Shown here one piece after another: positions 1 through 10,526 of a stretch of DNA of 64,000 nucleotides. Each line of letters starts with the position of its first letter. Positions within the stretch are counted from its first letter, which is position 1. The notes below the pieces were generated by a model, which was given only the letters and a program-made list of their open reading frames with translations, was not told where the DNA came from and made no database searches. Made by a program: the position numbers and the translations under genes. This DNA comes from Paramoeba atlantica (Eukaryota; Discosea): NCBI GenBank assembly GCA_977017575.1, contig CDRNVI010000015.1, forward strand, positions 186,001 through 250,000, in the 5' to 3' direction.

Positions 1-2
1 AT

Positions 3-338
3 GCTCCAAATATTATTTGTTCATGTCCTTATTTGTGCGAGAGAGCTTCTGAAAACGAAAAAACAAAACGTTTTTGCAGTCCTAATGAGAACTACCTTCG
101 AAAATTGATCCACGAATTTGTAGATTTGGGAACAATGCCGATTTGCAATTCCTTATTCAATACAGCATCCATGACAAAAATCGAGCGCTCGCATATCGCG
201 AAAAACGCAAAGAAAATCATGAAAAAAGAAACTTGTGCACGTAAAGGTCTTGAAAAAGGTGCGGACGTAATCGAACGTTTATTCACGGACATAATAAAGA
301 ATTCCATACCCGACCAAATCAAAATAATAGATCAATAA
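3..338 (+). CDS. 3' end of an unrecognised gene, cut by the window edge
   Basis: The frame is open from the first bases of the window to a TAA at 336-338 and has no ATG near its beginning, so this is most likely the C-terminal part of a gene that starts outside. The visible 111 residues are lysine-rich and look helical, with a charged central stretch (KNAKKIMKKE) and no motif I recognise. It could also be a chance frame: base composition is like the surrounding AT-rich DNA. Function unknown. Confidence 0.4.
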   Translation, partial: APNIICSCPYLCERASENEKTKRFCSPNENYLRKLIHEFVDLGTMPICNSLFNTASMTKIERSHIAKNAKKIMKKETCARKGLEKGADVIERLFTDIIKNSIPDQIKIIDQ

Positions 339-762
339 AGTAGAAAAGATGATCATGCGAGTCGATCATATCTCAGAAACGCAGCGCACTTACTATAGTC
401 CCTTTGGAACTTTTGACTTTCACTCGTCATTTTGCTAGCTTCATTTTTCAGTTTGCGTTCCCTACTAGATAGGAAGCACCGAAGATTCACCAAGTAAAAT
501 TCCCTTACTAGTACTCAATAAGGCGCCACAGAATTAGCCTGAATTTGCCCAAATTACTTGGTTTCAGCCCTCTAATTGTCCTGTGTTTCACTTCTGTGTT
601 GCATCTGCTTTATAATACGCTTCCATTAAGACATTTAGAGAAATGATTAATAGTTCTTCATGAACGCACTTTCGTTTGAAATACCTCCATACAAAAATAT
701 TTGGTGCACTGTATTTCAAAAATATAAACCGTCTCTCTGTAACACTTTTATCCACCTCTTGA
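339..762. other. Intergenic region and possible 5' exon upstream of the kinesin gene
   Basis: No convincing gene is seen here. The kinesin frame opens at 763 and lacks an ATG, so a short coding exon probably lies in this stretch. One frame-compatible possibility is ATG at 643 with an intron from about 653 to the CAG at 767-769, which would create an ATG across the junction; its 5' splice site (GTTCTT) is poor, so this is only a guess. Confidence 0.35.
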
Positions 763-768
763 TATCCA

Positions 769-3141
769 GTGGTTGGTCCCAGTGCTTCAGACGAATACGT
801 ACGTGCGTACGTAAGATTTAAGGGGGATTCAAGGGCTGCAGGCACGTCGGTCAATACCTTAGATTTGGGAATTAATGCTGATAATACAGGGGACCTTACG
901 GAACCTGGTAAATTTATCCGATTACATACTAAAGAGAATAATGTTACTACGTTTACCTTTACAGATATTTTTGATCCTGCTCAGTCACAAGCTGAAGTGT
1001 ACTCTTCTGTAGCGGAGCGCATAATCAAAGGCGTTTTTTCCGGCTATGATGGCTCGATAATCACGTATGGTCAGACTGGCAGTGGTAAAACTCACACAAT
1101 GTTTGGATCATTAGAGTTTAATGAATTTGATGGTTCTACTTTTTCCGGTTCACCGAAACTGAATAACGAGGCAGGTGTGGTACCCCGCGTTACAGCCGAT
1201 CTATTTCGTCATTTGAAGACTGAATGTCTTGATGCAGAGGTAACAATAATGATGCTAGAAATATACAACGAAAAGTTACGCAACTTACTTCCTTTTTCTG
1301 ACCAAGAATCACAGAAAGCTACGTGCAAAGGTGGTTGGAGTGAAGTGTCAGTTCTCGGAGAGGTGGAGCTATTTTCTTGTACAACTGAAGAAGATAGATC
1401 TTCTGTCCGGATTAAAGGGGCGCAAAGGCACTTAGTAAGGACTAGTACGGCCGCCCTTTCGCATATAAAAGGGGCAATGAAGCGCCGCACAGTCGCTGCA
1501 ACTTGTCTGAATGCACATAGTACACGCGGACATTGCGTTCTTCAATATGAAGTCACATGGAAGAAGCCCACAAACCAAGAACTTTCAAGTGCTCGATTGT
1601 ATTTAGTTGATCTTGCGGGCTCGGAGAATATCTCCAAGGCGAAATCTGACCTCCATGAAACGAAAAACATTAACCGATCATTGTATTGTCTTACCAAAGT
1701 CATCGCTGCGCTTAGTCCAAATACAGATAAGAGAAAGTCATGTCAATATGTGCCTTTCAGGGAATCCAAGTTGACACGTCTATTACGAGGCAGCATTGGG
1801 GGGAACGCCAAAACAGCGCTTATCTTATGTGTCGACGCATCTTCGATACACAGCGAGAGCGCCTTATCAACCCTTCGGTTTGGTGCTCAAGCTCAGCTAA
1901 TCGCTGCACAACGAACGCAGCACAACGCTAAATATTGGAGGAGTACCAAGCCTGACGTTATTCATAATCGTTCTCGAAGCTTCAATACCGTATTCCCCAC
2001 TCTTCTAAGTATAGTACCAGCACAAAGCTTATCGCGTTTTTCCATGGATATCCTGGAAATTGGACAGACCGAAGCTACATCACGTCCTTGCTTCATCGCT
2101 CCGGTTACTCCTGATTCACAGCGCTCTCATTTATTTTCCACTATTGTTCATTCTGTTCTTTATAATCAGCCTAAATTGAACACGATGAATAAATCCAAAA
2201 TTATAAAAAATCAAACGTGGGCTTCGCTGATTTTGAAGGACAGCGAGTTAAGGTATGGGATTCTTCACCAAATTTTGCGAATGTGTGACAAATCTACTTC
2301 TGGCGCAAGACTTTCACCCACTTTACACAAAATATTACCAGAGGCATGCCGGCTGAAATTTTGGCAAGATCAATTACTTGCCCTTCATGAACGCTTACTC
2401 AATGAACGTTCAACTAGAATACGTCACAGCATGGATGCAGAATTCAATTTACAAAAGTATTCCCTTGAAAACAACGACGTCAACGAAGATAGGAAACATG
2501 TTCATTTTTCCCAATTCATAGTTCATAGAACGCGAAAGACGAGTTTCCACGCGCTATCGGCCCTATTAAGTACAATTTCGAAATGGTTCCCGAATCACCG
2601 CTTAAAAAGCGTGCCACGCAAGGCAACTCTTAGGAGTACTCTTTTCAATGTGTTGCAGTGTTTTCATGGTCTTGAACATCGCTTTTCCACTATACAACGG
2701 GGGAGACAAATAGTAGCGGCTACAAAAGAGGAAAACTATCCGTTATCTGAATTATGCTTACCAAAAATCCATATTCATAACCTACAGGAACGTTCCTCAA
2801 TATCGCTTAAGGCACATGGGTCATTTAGTGCAGGAAAACAAATCACCTCTCGAGATTCCACGGACGTTGACACATTAAAAACTGATATGGCGAAATTGTT
2901 TACCTCATGGCGAAGTGAATTTGATGCCATTCGCGGCAGAAACAAGGTGAGCGACCTCAATGACCTTCGCAATGACAATAATTCGGAGGCGCCTATACCT
3001 TCTTTGTCTGACATAGTATCATTACGTCAAGTTTATACCACGTCTCGATTTCTCATCCAAGAGGAAACTATTATCCGTAATATTGTGAGTGATCAAGAGA
3101 TTCTGCTTTTGCATCTCAGATCGTTGTTGGAAGAAATGTAA
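769..3141 (+). CDS. Kinesin with N-terminal motor domain
   Basis: Microtubule motor ATPase. The motor fills roughly residues 10-375: P-loop GQTGSGKT near 101-108, switch I as NAHSTRGH near 248 (the usual form is NxxSSRSH, so it is divergent), switch II DLAGSE near 281, then the NINRSL helix and a well-kept YVPFRESKLTRLL segment. The remaining 400 residues resemble no known tail and show no clear long coiled coil. The start is uncertain: the first in-frame ATG (1099) lies just after the P-loop, and the frame opens at 763 next to a pyrimidine-rich CAG at 767-769. A spliced upstream exon is therefore likely, and the coordinate given is the open-frame GTG, not a proven start. Family membership is certain; the kinesin class is not. 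Confidence 0.88.
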   Translation: MVGPSASDEYVRAYVRFKGDSRAAGTSVNTLDLGINADNTGDLTEPGKFIRLHTKENNVTTFTFTDIFDPAQSQAEVYSSVAERIIKGVFSGYDGSIITYGQTGSGKTHTMFGSLEFNEFDGSTFSGSPKLNNEAGVVPRVTADLFRHLKTECLDAEVTIMMLEIYNEKLRNLLPFSDQESQKATCKGGWSEVSVLGEVELFSCTTEEDRSSVRIKGAQRHLVRTSTAALSHIKGAMKRRTVAATCLNAHSTRGHCVLQYEVTWKKPTNQELSSARLYLVDLAGSENISKAKSDLHETKNINRSLYCLTKVIAALSPNTDKRKSCQYVPFRESKLTRLLRGSIGGNAKTALILCVDASSIHSESALSTLRFGAQAQLIAAQRTQHNAKYWRSTKPDVIHNRSRSFNTVFPTLLSIVPAQSLSRFSMDILEIGQTEATSRPCFIAPVTPDSQRSHLFSTIVHSVLYNQPKLNTMNKSKIIKNQTWASLILKDSELRYGILHQILRMCDKSTSGARLSPTLHKILPEACRLKFWQDQLLALHERLLNERSTRIRHSMDAEFNLQKYSLENNDVNEDRKHVHFSQFIVHRTRKTSFHALSALLSTISKWFPNHRLKSVPRKATLRSTLFNVLQCFHGLEHRFSTIQRGRQIVAATKEENYPLSELCLPKIHIHNLQERSSISLKAHGSFSAGKQITSRDSTDVDTLKTDMAKLFTSWRSEFDAIRGRNKVSDLNDLRNDNNSEAPIPSLSDIVSLRQVYTTSRFLIQEETIIRNIVSDQEILLLHLRSLLEEM

Positions 3142-3836
3142 ACACGTTCTTTTGATCCGAAATAGAAAATAAGGATGTTTTACATAAGATTAATCTACGC
3201 ATTCGAGTCACTATACATATCATTAAACATGCCTAGTCGCCACATTCGGTGGGAATAGTTTGCACCTTGCTGGAATATGCCGCATGCTTGTGTATGCGCT
3301 TTCTTGGTCTTGCCTTCTTCCTTTAAACATTCTACCTTTCTTTGCATACCTAGTACTTAATTTTTTATCTTCTGAAATTTATACAATCTACATACGAGTT
3401 TACATACGAGTTTACATTGTAGAAACATTGCAGGTACGGATTTTGTCACTTCAATTATTATTTTTTAAATGAGCTCGTGAAATTTTTGGTTCCAGAAAGG
3501 ATAGTGTGATAAATTCTTAAAAGCTTTCATAGCTTCTACTTGGCTATATCTTATTTAGATTCTGTTTTCTCTTTTTGTAAGCTCTTTTTTTTCTGAATAC
3601 GTTTCTAGGCTACGGTAGGATTCTACTACGTGATGTAATACGTGCTACTGCTATTTATTTCCATTGCTATGCTACGTTACTACTCAGAAACAAAGGTTTT
3701 CTTACTTACTTCCTCATTGCAGAAGCACAATTTCACATTGGGCTTTTTGGGAGTCTCCGATCTCGAATTACCTTCAAGGATAGGTCTTCTACAAGTCTTA
3801 TTGAATTTCATTCTAATCATACGATAATATTTCGAC
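3142..3836. other. AT-rich intergenic region without recognisable gene
   Basis: About 695 bases, T-rich, with only short chance frames. A small tandem duplication (acatacgagttt twice) lies near 3390-3415. I see no RNA gene. Confidence 0.5.
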
Positions 3837-5231
3837 ATGGATTTTTCCGAGCATGCGATTCCCTTCTTTGCCGAATATGTTGAAAATACACTTGTGCTGC
3901 TCTCATACCAATGCTGCGATGTCAGAAGTCTGGGTTGTATTGAACGTCAGTTGACTTCTCTCTACAAAGTTTTTCTTGCACGCTATTCTGAAACACTTTC
4001 CATCCAGTATTCCGACATTTTTGAACGGTGGAACGCCACTACATTTTGTACAATTCTTGCCGAGCATTCCTCCAAAACTTTAGAAGCCTTTAATACCTTG
4101 CAATTCAGTGAGCACGAATCTTCTCCTGCATCACTAATTTCAGAGAAGGAGGCTCATGTGGTACGTAGAAGAGGCATGGATGTCTTTATCGGATTCAAAA
4201 ACGGTGATAGAATGCGCTTACAATCGATTCGTGATGCTTTGGAGCTACCTTCAATATGTCCTGCAATTGTTGTCCAGCACATTCTTAACTACTTGAAGAG
4301 CATTCCCATCAGGTATTGCAGTACAACTCTTATTCTGCAAAATGTGCACGGAATATGCGAAACAATGAAAGAAGTGAAAGGAAAACTAGTTTATAACGAG
4401 AATGCACCTCACAAGCATGATAAAGTACGAGAGAGGCGAATAGAAAAAATGTCTCACGAAAGCGTTTCTCGATCTCATAAAGATTCTTCAATCGAGTCTT
4501 CGGACAAAAAGGCCACTCTCTCAGTCCAAAACGATTCCATAGCTTCGAGAGTGCGGGCTCGTAGAGAAGAACCTGCACAACAAAGTCTTCCAATGCTACA
4601 CTTTACGACGTCACCAACTTTAGAAAAAGAGTCCATGAAGGAGGACGAATTAATGCCGATTGTGTTAAGTTCTCAAAAAAAAAGGCAACGACCTCAACTA
4701 GACACCAAAAAGGAATTCGTGGAAACACGACTAGTAAAGGGAGATTCTCATATGAAGCATAATAGTTCTGCGACTGAATGCAATTTCGATGATCCTTTCC
4801 CAACGGAGAACACTAAAAAATACATAGATCATCATGCTGCTGAATCTTCAGTGGTAGTTTCAAAGAGGCCACCGCCCCCTCCTTTGAAGGACCCACGCCA
4901 AGAGATTAAGGGATATGCACTTCCCCCAGAAATCAAGAAAGCTCGTGAAAAATGTGCAAGTGCCTTCCACGAAAAGTTTGGGGACAACAAAAAAGCCGGA
5001 AGGCTTTGTGTGTTTTGTTTAAATTGTCATATGTTGGAAAGTCTTTTTAATGGTGCAACAGCGGAATGCGAACTGCATTCCGAAGTTATTCCTTCAACGG
5101 AACGTGCATTAAGGTACCGCCTCACCTATCACCCTAGGCTTTGCTCTGTGGCTGTGCGGAGATATCGTTCTTACTTACGAAACGATCGCATTTCAAAAAT
5201 ACCAATTGATCACGTTCTTTGTCTACATTAA
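3837..5231 (+). CDS. Unrecognised 464-residue protein with C-terminal Cys cluster
   Basis: Not recognised. The N-terminal 200 residues look folded and helical. The middle (about 200-360) is rich in Lys, Glu and Ser and probably disordered, and ends in a polyproline run (RPPPPP). The C-terminal 85 residues look ordered again, with closely spaced cysteines at 391, 394 and 397 followed by CELH and further Cys and His, which could bind a metal. No signal peptide or membrane segment. The ATG at 3837 is the first in frame and codon use looks normal, so it is probably a real intronless gene. The layout of two folded ends around a charged linker would suit a nuclear or RNA-associated protein, but that is inference. 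Confidence 0.7.
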   Translation: MDFSEHAIPFFAEYVENTLVLLSYQCCDVRSLGCIERQLTSLYKVFLARYSETLSIQYSDIFERWNATTFCTILAEHSSKTLEAFNTLQFSEHESSPASLISEKEAHVVRRRGMDVFIGFKNGDRMRLQSIRDALELPSICPAIVVQHILNYLKSIPIRYCSTTLILQNVHGICETMKEVKGKLVYNENAPHKHDKVRERRIEKMSHESVSRSHKDSSIESSDKKATLSVQNDSIASRVRARREEPAQQSLPMLHFTTSPTLEKESMKEDELMPIVLSSQKKRQRPQLDTKKEFVETRLVKGDSHMKHNSSATECNFDDPFPTENTKKYIDHHAAESSVVVSKRPPPPPLKDPRQEIKGYALPPEIKKAREKCASAFHEKFGDNKKAGRLCVFCLNCHMLESLFNGATAECELHSEVIPSTERALRYRLTYHPRLCSVAVRRYRSYLRNDRISKIPIDHVLCLH

Positions 5232-5690
5232 GTTTTATGGATCTGTATTAAGGAGTAGAGTACCGCATTAGGAATAGTCCGATCAATATTATTATTACAA
5301 AATTCGAAATAGAATATTGGTACAGTAAATCTATTCGTATTTTAAACACGAAACATTTATGCGCTAGCGCTTTCTATTCTACGTTGAAAAAATAGGTCTT
5401 TAATTCTACGGTCTATAGGATTGATTTATCAGCGACATGCTCACAAGGAGGACTATTGATTCCATTTCTGTTTGGCAATTTAGCATTGAAACCTCTTCGT
5501 GAATATCTATTGACTCAGAAATTGTAATCAGAACTGCTCAAAGTAACAATGGACACCGCTCCAAAAATGATTTCAATTAAGCTTGCTAATTATTTCCCAA
5601 TGAAGCTTACTAGTAAATATTTCGCAATGGGAAATTCTAGTAAGAAACAGATCGACGCTACAAGCTAGTAAGGGGTCTTGTTACACTCTA
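5232..5690. other. Intergenic region, no gene seen
   Basis: AT-rich and without a supported frame. An imperfect inverted pair (TTTCCCA ... TGGGAAA) lies near 5593-5634, with a repeated actagta motif. No RNA gene recognised. Confidence 0.45.
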
Positions 5691-8600
5691 ATGCTCGAAG
5701 GCTTTTCGCTCGCGCAAAAGGGTATTGCTGCTCGTTTGTGCTTTGGCTTAAACAAACAAGATTCCGATTTGTTGCGACGAATACTTCATAAAAGTCCTGC
5801 TATGATGTGCGTTACAAAGTCCTGTCCAGACGCAAAGAAATACAATGCGCTTCTGCAGCATTTATATGGGCTAGATTGGATAACATCATTAAAATTGTAC
5901 AGCGAACTCTTTAACACGAATGGATCTAAGGAACCATTAGTGCTGGAAGAGGGGGCAAAATCATATAAGGCTAATCCAGACAAAGCCACTTTCCGGGTGT
6001 TATTATCCACCCTAATTTGTTCTGATCACTGGCAAAAAATGTTATCATACTACTTTGACAGGTGTGTACCAACTCTGTCAGATCACGAACTTTCATATTT
6101 TGGTGGTAAAATCCACTCCAGGTTGATTGGTTGTCGTCAACGTGTGCTAGCGCACCGCGTATTGGAGTTCATGTGTCGCAGGAACTTTCCACTTCATCGT
6201 TTAATAGGAAGTTTTTTGAAGTCCCGCGCTACCGAAGGATGGATGCAGGCTCTTCGTAGTTTTTATTTTATTAGGAATTGGGATGAATCACAGCTCACTT
6301 CTGGATTTGCTTCGGCTTGCGTACGGAGTTGCAGTGAAAATGATCAATGGAGAGCGGCGCTTCGAATCAACACTATCTGTAAAGATCTTAATCTTGCTAT
6401 TGTCGATGAAGTCAACTTAAAAATGGCATGCTGTCTTATTAATCACGGTAAATGGGAACTGTCTGCAAAGTTTATGCACTTGATGAACATCTCAGAGTTG
6501 ATTGAATATCCTGGTTCTGAAACGTACTTGTCTTCTACTATTCCGCGAAAGGGTCGTTTGCACAGAGAAACATCGAACGATACATATAAACAGGCATGCA
6601 CTCTTAGTGCTTCATCATTTTGGCTCGAAGCTTTACTATTAGTGAAGCATGATTCTCCGGAACGCATAACATACGTTGCATCTCTCGGAAACGCGTGGGA
6701 ATTCTGTCTCTCGTACCTTCAATCTTTCATGAAAAATGCTCAAAACGTTTCGCACCCTACTCCGTCTAGGAAATCTTCTCCAGAACTGAAAAAATATATT
6801 AAGACTACCACTAGAGATTATAGTAACATTCCGTGGAAAATGATAAAGAGTTGTATTATCGCCGGTTCTCAAAGTCCTATCGCCTCCAAACCATGCACAG
6901 AGCTATTGAGGTCGTACATCGAGAGAGGAAATGTCTCGGACGATACCTGGAAGCAAGCGCTTGATCTTCATAATTTAGCTTTCGATAAATTATTCGCAGC
7001 ACTACCATGGCGACTTCATCATGCAGAGGTACTGTTTCCATCCTTGCATAAGGTACCTCCCGCCCAACGCTACAAAATTTTCTTCGCTTCGTCAATTCGC
7101 TCACTTCTTCGGTTTCAGATCATTTCAGTTAGTGAAAGTATGGAGCTATACAAGAAATATTACCCACCGATATTTCAAACCTCTTCGTCCTTTTATTTGG
7201 ATGATCTAATTTCCCATGATAGAGAAAAATACGATAGGGAGCACGCGGAGAATTGTCCGGGACTCGATAGTGAAAAAACGTTAATAGAACTTGCTGGTGA
7301 ATTTCCCGTCATAACATACTCAGTGGAATCTGAATCCAAAGCGCACTGGAGTTATGGAAATAGGTGGACAATGGCATTTGAATTGCTTCATCACATCACT
7401 TCCCGCCGGGAATCGCTTCAATGTAATACCTTGAGGAATAGCAATTTTCATCATGCAGTTTCTATGAGCTCGTTTTTAGCCAAGGTACCTTATCTTACTG
7501 TGCTTCGCGGTCCTCTAGAATTGTGCCGCGTTCAGCATCTACTACGTCCCAAAAATGTGGATATTATATTGCGCTCACTTCTACTCGGCGGATACTATCT
7601 AAATGCAATAAACCTTGTCAGGCATTTTCCCCGTTTTGGAACTTATTTGTCTACGAGCACGCTTCTATTTTTTTTATCTTGTCTTGTTCTCCCTGCAACA
7701 TCGATTCAAAACTACATCCCAAATGTAGAGCTCCGGGATCATACTTGTAGCAAGAATGCTTGTCGTGTTAAGGGTTTGCTAGAAATCGAAAAGAATGGAG
7801 ATTGTGAGCGATTAAAGTCATATCTTGATGTTGAAATTCAAGTGAGTAATACGCAACAGTGGAAGCAGCTGACAGATTTAAGAAGCATGTACAGAAAAGT
7901 AGACCTCATCCGATTTCAAAAAACTAGAAACTCGTGTGGGGCTTTAGCACCTCAAGATATACTCGGCTCAAACGAAAGAACTTCTGATTGGCAGACTCCC
8001 CCTTTCACGGCTCTATGTCAGATTCATTTACCCACCGCTTACGCTCTCCAGCATCGTCACGCTGTGCCCCATTCGGATGTTATGGTGTTGCATCGCGCTG
8101 AGGATACCGCAATTATTAGCAAACCCGCTGGTCTCGATAGCATTTCGCACGACGCAATTTCGTTGTACGGTGCGACGGAGCAGTGTCCCGACGTGTCCAG
8201 CGCGGTGATACATCTGTTTCCGCAATGCGCACAAATCCGAGCACATGGACTTTTGCACAGACTCGATGTCTCAACGTCGGGGTTGCTTGCCGTGGCGCTG
8301 TCCCCTCGTGCCGCATTAGTGGTTATGCAACAGAACTTAACGAGATCCAAGAAGAAGCGCTACATGTGTCTGACAGTTCTGCTAGACCCTCGTCAAAAAC
8401 CCACGTATGAGGGCGTAATACGCACACCGTACTCGTTGCTGCGAGAAAGTGGGCACATGATGAAGCTGGAAGGCGAGCTGGAGGCAGAGACCACTTATCG
8501 TATTCTGGAAGCATTGCAAGGAAACATATTCCTCGTGGAATGTCATTTGCACACCGGCCGCCAGCATCAAATACGCCTACACATGAAGGAAATTGGTTTT

Positions 8601-8786
8601 GTATTGCTTGGTGATAATCGGTACGGGGCTGGAATATCCTGCACACCACTTTTGTCCCGAGTAGCACTACACGCGTGTGAACTCACATATCAAACACCCG
8701 ATGGGGAATCGGTCACTATAGAAAGTACCGTTCCCCATGACATGCAAAAAGCACTTGATGTACTTCGTCGACAGAGCTTAACGTGA
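5691..8786 (+). CDS. PPR-like helical repeats fused to RluA-type pseudouridine synthase
   Basis: Predicted to convert uridine to pseudouridine in RNA. The C-terminal domain (about residues 785-1015) is a TruD-unrelated RluA/Rsu-type synthase: HRLDVSTSG at 856-864 carries the catalytic Asp 859, followed by KKRYMC, a TTYR segment and the HTGRQHQIRLHM motif near 960-970. The first 750 residues hold about eight helical units marked by W-x-x-(A/S)-L between residues 60 and 425, a form of pentatricopeptide-like repeat familiar from kinetoplastid and dinoflagellate organelle proteins. The repeats probably select the RNA that the synthase modifies, most likely in a mitochondrion or plastid; that is inference. 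One ATG-initiated frame spans both parts, and the synthase part is richer in G+C than the repeats. The synthase call is firm, the repeat call fair. Confidence 0.85.
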   Translation: MLEGFSLAQKGIAARLCFGLNKQDSDLLRRILHKSPAMMCVTKSCPDAKKYNALLQHLYGLDWITSLKLYSELFNTNGSKEPLVLEEGAKSYKANPDKATFRVLLSTLICSDHWQKMLSYYFDRCVPTLSDHELSYFGGKIHSRLIGCRQRVLAHRVLEFMCRRNFPLHRLIGSFLKSRATEGWMQALRSFYFIRNWDESQLTSGFASACVRSCSENDQWRAALRINTICKDLNLAIVDEVNLKMACCLINHGKWELSAKFMHLMNISELIEYPGSETYLSSTIPRKGRLHRETSNDTYKQACTLSASSFWLEALLLVKHDSPERITYVASLGNAWEFCLSYLQSFMKNAQNVSHPTPSRKSSPELKKYIKTTTRDYSNIPWKMIKSCIIAGSQSPIASKPCTELLRSYIERGNVSDDTWKQALDLHNLAFDKLFAALPWRLHHAEVLFPSLHKVPPAQRYKIFFASSIRSLLRFQIISVSESMELYKKYYPPIFQTSSSFYLDDLISHDREKYDREHAENCPGLDSEKTLIELAGEFPVITYSVESESKAHWSYGNRWTMAFELLHHITSRRESLQCNTLRNSNFHHAVSMSSFLAKVPYLTVLRGPLELCRVQHLLRPKNVDIILRSLLLGGYYLNAINLVRHFPRFGTYLSTSTLLFFLSCLVLPATSIQNYIPNVELRDHTCSKNACRVKGLLEIEKNGDCERLKSYLDVEIQVSNTQQWKQLTDLRSMYRKVDLIRFQKTRNSCGALAPQDILGSNERTSDWQTPPFTALCQIHLPTAYALQHRHAVPHSDVMVLHRAEDTAIISKPAGLDSISHDAISLYGATEQCPDVSSAVIHLFPQCAQIRAHGLLHRLDVSTSGLLAVALSPRAALVVMQQNLTRSKKKRYMCLTVLLDPRQKPTYEGVIRTPYSLLRESGHMMKLEGELEAETTYRILEALQGNIFLVECHLHTGRQHQIRLHMKEIGFVLLGDNRYGAGISCTPLLSRVALHACELTYQTPDGESVTIESTVPHDMQKALDVLRRQSLT

Positions 8787-9053
8787 CCGTTGTCCCGCGT
8801 GATTAAGGACTGTATTTCTATGTATTGAAGTTCTCGCATAAAACCTTGTTTCTTTTGCTTTTACAGTCGAAACAAGTAGGAGCTTAAAAAGTGAACTTTA
8901 CCACACTTCTCTACCGTACCTTAGTCGTATCTTATGACATTTTGGGCCTCTTTATCGTATTTTCAATTGTAGTCCTTAACATTTTACACAGTATACAGTT
9001 AATTTTAAACTCTATTTCCCACGCTACAAATAGCACTTCTCGATTCTGCGAAA

Positions 9054-9368
9054 ATGAACTTACCACCACCTCCCCAGATCCCAGGTTTACCTCCAACACC
9101 TCCATTGCAATTAGTTTCAACTAGTGAGAAGCTGAACGCTATTGGAGAGTATGCCTCTGTACAATGCTTCAAGAATTGCGTAGGATATTTTTCCGAGGAC
9201 AGCTTACCTTACCACTATGGTGAGAGAACTTGCGTAGAGCGATGTGCTGATAAATTGTATGATTGCTTTCATTTATCTCGAGAGGTACGAAAAAAGTTAG
9301 AAATAAAAGCAAAGGCGAGGAAATACTCTCCCTCGTGGCTTGCACTATATGATCCGAAAAAACAGTAG
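9054..9368 (+). CDS. Small Tim chaperone of the mitochondrial intermembrane space (Tim9/10 type)
   Basis: A 104-residue protein with the twin CX3C signature: Cys 38 and 42 (CFKNC) and Cys 60 and 64 (CVERC), spaced as in the Tim8/9/10/13 family. These form two disulfides in the intermembrane space, and the hexameric chaperones guide hydrophobic precursors to the TIM22 or SAM complexes. A proline-rich N-terminal extension (about 25 residues) precedes the helical hairpin. The ATG at 9054 is the first in frame. The segment around the second motif (ERTCVERCADKLYDC) looks most like Tim10, but assignment to one member is uncertain. Confidence 0.85.
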   Translation: MNLPPPPQIPGLPPTPPLQLVSTSEKLNAIGEYASVQCFKNCVGYFSEDSLPYHYGERTCVERCADKLYDCFHLSREVRKKLEIKAKARKYSPSWLALYDPKKQ

Positions 9369-9653
9369 GGACCCTCTCAAGAATCAGCAAGAAATGTAAA
9401 GCGCGTTGCGAATGGCAGGACATTTCTAACGAGTACAAGCTTCGTATGTTCAATCAGATGCTATTCAAATCTGATATCATGCTCATAAATAATCTTTTAT
9501 ATACGATGCCGTATGACGTACTTTTAAGATACTTTAATACATGATACGGCACTAAAATGTATGGACGATGAAGAATAACGTACTCATCAAAAATGATTTA
9601 TTAAAACTTAGCCGCTGTAGAAAATCATTTACCGCTTTTTTTTACTTTTTGTG

Positions 9654-10232
9654 ATGAAAATGCTTTTTCAGACTCAGTCCTCGATTCTACGGCATTCCCG
9701 TGGTCAGTTTCGAAATCTTTATTACCATAATATTTGTACAGCACATCAAGGTCGCGTTTCCTTGAATTCAACGAAGCCGTCTAAGACGCCAGTAACCATG
9801 AAGGATAGAATTCCGCTTCCAGGAACACAGGTGCATGACGGGAAGCGTAAGCTCGCGATATTAGCAGATGCAGTAAAAGTAAGTAGTGAGAGTTATCCGT
9901 TTATAGATGAGATCGTCAAGACAAAGGGTACTGTATGCTTACGTCGGTATTTCGATTACGAAAGTCGTCCTCCTTGGAAGGCACTTGAGGATACGTTTGG
10001 CTTTGAGTGGTTTAGAGTGGATGGGTTTATACCTATTCATATGCAAATTATATCTGATGCGGCCCACCTCATTGAATATCACAAGGAAAATTTGATTACT
10101 GCCGTCGTAATGGTTGTGACACAGCGAGAGGCCGAGGCTTATTCGAGGTATTTCGAACGGCTTAAAGGAAACGGTGTCAGTGTGTATGTCTGTCACGAAC
10201 GCGCCTTGTTTCCTACAGTTCTAGAGGAATAG
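9654..10232 (+). CDS. NYN-domain-like protein with eroded active site
   Basis: About 192 residues. After a basic, Ser-rich N-terminus that could be a mitochondrial presequence, residues 65-190 follow the layout of NYN (LabA/limkain-type) nuclease domains: a first strand with an Asp (AILADAVKV), a middle WKALEDTFGFEWFRVDG segment, a helix with Asp (QIISDAAHLI) and a strand before a helix (VVMVVTQREAEA). In active NYN nucleases this last strand ends in SGDSDF; here those acidic residues are gone, so nuclease activity is doubtful. It may bind RNA without cutting. The ATG at 9654 is preferred; the GTG at 9651 only extends the frame. Moderate confidence in the fold, low in function. Confidence 0.6.
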   Translation: MKMLFQTQSSILRHSRGQFRNLYYHNICTAHQGRVSLNSTKPSKTPVTMKDRIPLPGTQVHDGKRKLAILADAVKVSSESYPFIDEIVKTKGTVCLRRYFDYESRPPWKALEDTFGFEWFRVDGFIPIHMQIISDAAHLIEYHKENLITAVVMVVTQREAEAYSRYFERLKGNGVSVYVCHERALFPTVLEE

Positions 10233-10526
10233 ATAAATGCCTGGTACCAACGTAATAAAAGACCCGGTTGCTTTGAGCTACTCGAACGATTGTTTTGTAC
10301 GCATTATTTGGGAGTGTGGTATTACATGTAAACTTACTAGTACTAAATTAATTCGTTTCTCTACTTAATATAATGGCTTACTACGAAATATTCAATTTTG
10401 CACACCTCAGTTTTACACCTCTGATGTTTCGCTTTTTCCGAATTTAAAATCACTGGGCTCTGATTCTTAGCCGTTTTAATCTAGCAAACTGCTTGCAAGT
10501 CAATTAAAAATCAATTTGGAACTCTG

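Noticed and set aside
3260-3827. Two small hydrophobic frames between the kinesin gene and the gene at 3837
   Set aside because: T-rich intergenic DNA readily gives Phe/Leu-rich frames; no conserved features or suitable starts.
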